A stretch of DNA of 10,241 nt, from contig CAYXHZ010000085.1 in NCBI GenBank assembly GCA_964465065.1, positions 1 to 10,241 on the forward strand. Reading direction: 5' to 3'. This document shows positions 7,935-10,241 of this stretch, in pieces (positions within the stretch are counted from its first letter, which is position 1; every line of letters starts with the position of its first letter). The DNA is from CAYMND01 sp964465065. GTDB lineage: Bacteria > Acidobacteriota > Aminicenantia > UBA2199. The notes under the pieces are model-generated. The model saw only the letters and a program-made list of their open reading frames with translations, was not told where the DNA came from and made no database searches. The position numbers and the translations under genes were made by a program.

Positions 7935-8135
7935 AACCCCCTTCCCTAAAGGGACGGGGGCTCAAAACCTCAGTCATATTTGTGAAAGCCCGGATAGCCG
8001 ATCCCCCTCTCGCTTCAGGAGAGGGGGCCATGGGGGTGAGGTCCTGACCGCCGGACAGACCCGAAAATCCCCGATCGCTTCGGAAGAGGGAGCCGTTTGA
8101 GCGAGGTCTGCCGCACGCAGGGGCTGAAAAACCCC
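7935..8135. repeat. Degenerate tandem array of hairpins with 66-bp period
   Basis: This interval lies in the 325-bp gene-free stretch between the metalloprotease start and arfB. Units begin with runs of C at 7937, 8003 and 8069 (spacing 66 and 66), and a fourth run lies at 8132. Unit 1 folds CCCCCTTCCC against GGGACGGGGG (7937-7960, one mismatch, 4-nt loop). Unit 2 folds CCCCCTCTC perfectly against GAGAGGGGG (8003-8027, 7-nt loop). Unit 3 (from 8067) is decayed but aligns with unit 2 over about 42 bp with roughly three quarters identity by eye, sharing ATCCCC, TCGCTTC and GAGGTC. The second unit resembles the CCCTCACCCC/CCCCTCTCC type of dispersed intergenic repeat seen in many bacterial genomes; this is from memory. 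I see no coding sequence in it. Confidence 0.65.
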
Positions 8136-8153
8136 GCCGAGCTCGTGTATAAT
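8124..8153 (+). promoter_or_regulatory. Candidate sigma-70 promoter of arfB (leaderless start)
   Basis: A perfect TATAAT lies at 8148-8153. CTGAAA at 8124-8129 is a 4/6 match to the -35 box at 18-bp spacing. Transcription starting 7 bp past the -10 box would begin at 8160, which is the A of the arfB ATG. There is no Shine-Dalgarno sequence between the -10 box and the ATG. A small GGGG/CCCC hairpin (8120-8135) overlaps the -35 box. Confidence 0.5.
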
Positions 8154-8159
8154 CTGTCC

Positions 8160-8585
8160 ATGCTCACCATAACCCCAGCCCTGTCCATCCCCGAAGAACT
8201 CCTCAGCGAAAGCTTCCTGCGTGCCGGCGGCCCGGGCGGGCAACACGTCAACAAGGTTTCTTCGGCCGTTCAACTGCGTTTCCGGGTCGCCGACTGGTGC
8301 CCGCCGACGCCGGAGATCAAGGCGCGCCTGATCCATCTGGCCGGCCGTCGCTACACCGACGAAGGCGAGATTCTCATCGAAGCCCGGCGTTCACGCCATC
8401 AGGAGGAGAATCGGCAACAAGCCCGGGAGCGTCTGGCAGAGCTGATCCGCCGTTCTCTGGTCAGTCCCAGAAAGCGCACCCCCACCCGGCCCGGTCGCAT
8501 GGCAGTGGAGAAACGTCTGAGCGAAAAAAAACACCAGCAGCAGCTGAAATCGGCCCGCAGAAAACCGAACGCCGGCGAAGACTAG
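8160..8585 (+). CDS. arfB: Alternative ribosome-rescue factor ArfB (peptidyl-tRNA hydrolase, GGQ family)
   Basis: The ATG at 8160 gives a 141-residue protein, essentially the length of E. coli ArfB/YaeJ (about 140). An upstream TTG at 8097 would add residues unlike the family, and no Shine-Dalgarno sequence supports it. The catalytic domain has FLRAGGPGGQHVNKVSSAVQLRF with GGQ at residues 26-28. The C-terminal tail (about 103-135) is strongly basic and keeps the RTPTRP and KERRL-like pattern (RTPTRPGRMAVEKRLSEKK) that enters the empty mRNA channel. ArfB binds ribosomes stalled without a stop codon and hydrolyses the peptidyl-tRNA to release the nascent chain. The tail distinguishes it from the class I release factors RF1 and RF2, which have separate codon-recognition domains that are absent here. 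It appears to be transcribed alone. Its stop is 6 bp from the stop of the convergent AMP-ligase gene, with no terminator between them. Confidence 0.93.
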   Translation: MLTITPALSIPEELLSESFLRAGGPGGQHVNKVSSAVQLRFRVADWCPPTPEIKARLIHLAGRRYTDEGEILIEARRSRHQEENRQQARERLAELIRRSLVSPRKRTPTRPGRMAVEKRLSEKKHQQQLKSARRKPNAGED

Positions 8586-8591
8586 AAGCCG

Positions 8592-10148
8592 CTATTCCTC
8601 CGAGCGGCCCTGCAGCGCCAGATGGTCCTTGACCATCAGGGTGACCCGGCGGAAATCGATCTTGCCGCTGCCCATCTTGGGCAATTCCGGAAAACGGATA
8701 TAGATTTTGGGAACGGCGATCGGCGGCAGCGACCGGAGACAGGCCTTCTGCAATTCATCGGTATCGACCGAACGGCCGGACAACGCCGCCACCAGTCTGG
8801 CTCCTTTTCTGAAATCCGGGATCTCCACCACGCAGCACTCCACATCGTCGGGCAGCAAACCGATCATGACCGTCTCGGTACGCACCAGCGACACCATTTC
8901 TCCGCCGATCTTCACGAACCGTTTCAATCGGCCGCGGTGCCACAGAAAGCCGTCCTCATCGAGCAGGCCGATATCGCCGGTATCGTACCAGCCGTTCTTG
9001 AGGCGCATGCTGGTCTCTTCGAAGTCGTCGAAATACCCGTCCATGACCGATGGCCCCTTGACCATGATCCGTCCTTCCTGTCCGACCGGCACAGTCTCGC
9101 CGGTGGCGATGTCGGCGATGCGGACGCTCAGATTGCTCAACGGCCGGCCGATGCTGCCTTCCTTACGGGCTTCAGGCGCGTTGACCGATATCACCGGGCT
9201 GGTCTCGGTCGTTCCATAACCTTCGCAGATATTGAGCTGATGCTCGCGGCGGTAGGCTTCGAACAACCAGGGCGGAGTGGCATCCGCTCCGGCGACGACC
9301 AGCCACAGGCTCTGAAAATCACCTTTTTGCGCCTTCTTGATGTAACCCATCAGAAACACCGGCGTGCCGACCATGATCGTCACCTTCTCCTGACGGATCA
9401 GATCGACCACCCGACCGTACTCCAGCGGCGAGGGGTAACAGACCATGCGCATACCGGACATCAGCGGCAGCCAGAGGTGAACGGTGAAGCCGAAAACGTG
9501 GAAGAAAGGCAATATCGACAACATGACGTCGCGGTCGGTGAAGTTGAACCTTTCTGCAAAGACGCTGATGTTGGAGGCGATGTTGCGGTGGGTCAGGGCC
9601 ACGGCCTTGGGCTGTTTCTCGCTGCCGCTGGTGAACAGCACCACCGCCGTTTCATCGATCCCGCCCAGGCCCAGCCGCCTGACCAGCAAGCCTTTGGGCA
9701 GGGTGGACAGCATGAGAGCCTGGACCTTGGCGGCACTGCCGATCCTGGCGATAAAATCCTCTACGAACACCATACCCGGCACGAGCGGACAGGCGATCTT
9801 TTCCAGCATGGCCTTGGCGGTGACGATGGTGCGGAAGCCGCATTTTTCCTGGGCATAGCTGCAATTGTCGGCCGCTCCGGTCGAAAAATTGATCATGACC
9901 GGGACCTTGCCGGCCAGCAGGACCGCCACGACCGCCAGAACCGAACCGGCGCCGTTGGGCAACATGACTCCGATGTAATCGTCGGGGATGGCCAGCAGCT
10001 GTTTACGCAGGAGCAGGGCGCTGATCAGGGTTTTGCGGTAACTGTAGCGTTTCCCGCTCATGCCGTCGACCAGGGCGGTCGCCGCCGGGTTTTTCTTGGC
10101 CCGGATGATGAAACCATGGTCCAGGCGCAGCACGTCTCGATCACTCAC
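8592..10148 (-). CDS. Stand-alone acyl-ACP synthetase / acyl-CoA ligase-like AMP-forming enzyme (Aas C-terminal type)
   Basis: The start is a GTG at 10148, with a strong GGAGG (10160-10156) spaced 7 nt. The 518-residue protein belongs to the ANL adenylating family. P-loop LFTSGSEKQPKAV lies at residues 171-183, the A5 motif EGYGTTETSP at 309-318, A7 WYDTGD at 387-392, the hinge region GRLKRFVKIGGEMVS at 406-420 and the catalytic lysine K496 in MGSGKIDF. By memory it resembles the synthetase half of E. coli Aas (YPSPL, VVAGA, EGYG-TE, AKRFAKIAGEMVSL and LGSGKPDF segments all have counterparts), which attaches free fatty acids to ACP for membrane lipid acylation. The N-terminal acyltransferase half of Aas is absent; it might be a separate gene to the right of the window. 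An Ala replaces the usual Gly after PK in the P-loop. An acyl-CoA ligase role cannot be excluded. Confidence 0.88.
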   Translation of the reverse strand: MSDRDVLRLDHGFIIRAKKNPAATALVDGMSGKRYSYRKTLISALLLRKQLLAIPDDYIGVMLPNGAGSVLAVVAVLLAGKVPVMINFSTGAADNCSYAQEKCGFRTIVTAKAMLEKIACPLVPGMVFVEDFIARIGSAAKVQALMLSTLPKGLLVRRLGLGGIDETAVVLFTSGSEKQPKAVALTHRNIASNISVFAERFNFTDRDVMLSILPFFHVFGFTVHLWLPLMSGMRMVCYPSPLEYGRVVDLIRQEKVTIMVGTPVFLMGYIKKAQKGDFQSLWLVVAGADATPPWLFEAYRREHQLNICEGYGTTETSPVISVNAPEARKEGSIGRPLSNLSVRIADIATGETVPVGQEGRIMVKGPSVMDGYFDDFEETSMRLKNGWYDTGDIGLLDEDGFLWHRGRLKRFVKIGGEMVSLVRTETVMIGLLPDDVECCVVEIPDFRKGARLVAALSGRSVDTDELQKACLRSLPPIAVPKIYIRFPELPKMGSGKIDFRRVTLMVKDHLALQGRSEE

Positions 10149-10194
10149 CGATCAACCTCCGTTTTCCCAGCCGGCGAACCGTTGTGAAAAATTA

Positions 10195-10224
10195 ATCTTA
10201 CCACTCTCCAGTCCATGCATGCAA
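10195..10224 (-). promoter_or_regulatory. Possible sigma-70 promoter of the acyl-ACP synthetase-like gene
   Basis: Read on the minus strand, TTGCAT (10224-10219), an 18-bp spacer and TAAGAT (10200-10195) form a weak sigma-70-like pair (3/6 and 4/6). The implied start near 10188 would give a leader of about 40 nt carrying the strong GGAGG ribosome binding site. An upstream gene beyond the window could instead drive it. Confidence 0.25.
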
Positions 10225-10241
10225 GAGCCCGTTTTTCTTAT

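Noticed and set aside
7935..8135. CRISPR array interpretation of the 66-bp periodic repeats
   Set aside because: Units are diverged along their whole length, with no conserved direct repeat alternating with unique spacers, and no cas gene is nearby.
7974..8336. Minus-strand open frame across the hairpin repeats and the arfB start
   Set aside because: It covers non-coding repeats and the conserved GGQ-encoding region antisense, and it lacks any recognisable domain.
8622..10187. A 521-codon plus-strand open frame antisense to the acyl-ACP synthetase-like gene
   Set aside because: It mirrors the whole of a gene with clear ANL motifs and a strong ribosome binding site. Its translation is His/Gln/Asp-rich without any domain, as expected for an antisense shadow in GC-rich DNA.

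Overview
The window is GC-rich and gene-dense. It looks like a chromosomal segment of a motile Gram-negative bacterium. The combination of a sigma-54 response regulator, a PAS kinase, a TPR protein and a SprA-type metalloprotease fits a deltaproteobacterial lineage such as the Desulfuromonadales/Geobacter group. That placement is inference from gene content, not from any marker gene. No rRNA, tRNA, CRISPR array, transposase or phage gene was seen.

Layout. (1) Positions 1-1388 (+) hold the 3' part of a large protein of unknown function, followed by a weak terminator-like hairpin. (2) Positions 1497-7224 (+) hold five tightly packed genes that look like one operon: a 74-residue orphan protein, a REC-like/GAF/HisKA protein with no ATPase domain, a signal-bearing TPR protein, a complete soluble PAS histidine kinase, and an NtrC-type response regulator (REC-AAA+-Fis). 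The junctions from the second gene onward are an 11-bp overlap, a 4-bp ATGA overlap and a 3-bp gap. (3) Positions 7262-7834 (-) hold a convergent SprA-related/CJM1_0395-type putative metalloprotease with an AT-rich promoter region. (4) Positions 7935-8135 are non-coding and hold a degenerate array of hairpins with a 66-bp period. (5) Positions 8160-8585 (+) encode the ribosome-rescue factor ArfB, with a promoter that would start transcription on the ATG. (6) Positions 8592-10148 (-) encode a stand-alone acyl-ACP synthetase-like AMP-forming enzyme, which ends 6 bp from arfB.

How the genes may work together. The kinase and sigma-54 activator resemble the FleS/FleR (FlrB/FlrC) pairs that control flagellar genes in other bacteria. 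A good sigma-54-type site (GG-N10-GC) lies 21 bp upstream of the kinase-domain-less gene, inside the operon. This suggests that the activator may regulate part of its own operon. Sigma-28-like (FliA-type) sites precede the 74-residue gene and the metalloprotease gene, which would fit a flagellar regulon, but both matches are imperfect.

The most unusual component is the 380-residue REC-like/GAF/HisKA protein. It has a complete phospho-acceptor His region and ends, through an in-frame overlap with the next gene, where the catalytic domain should begin. It may be phosphorylated by the neighbouring kinase or modulate it.
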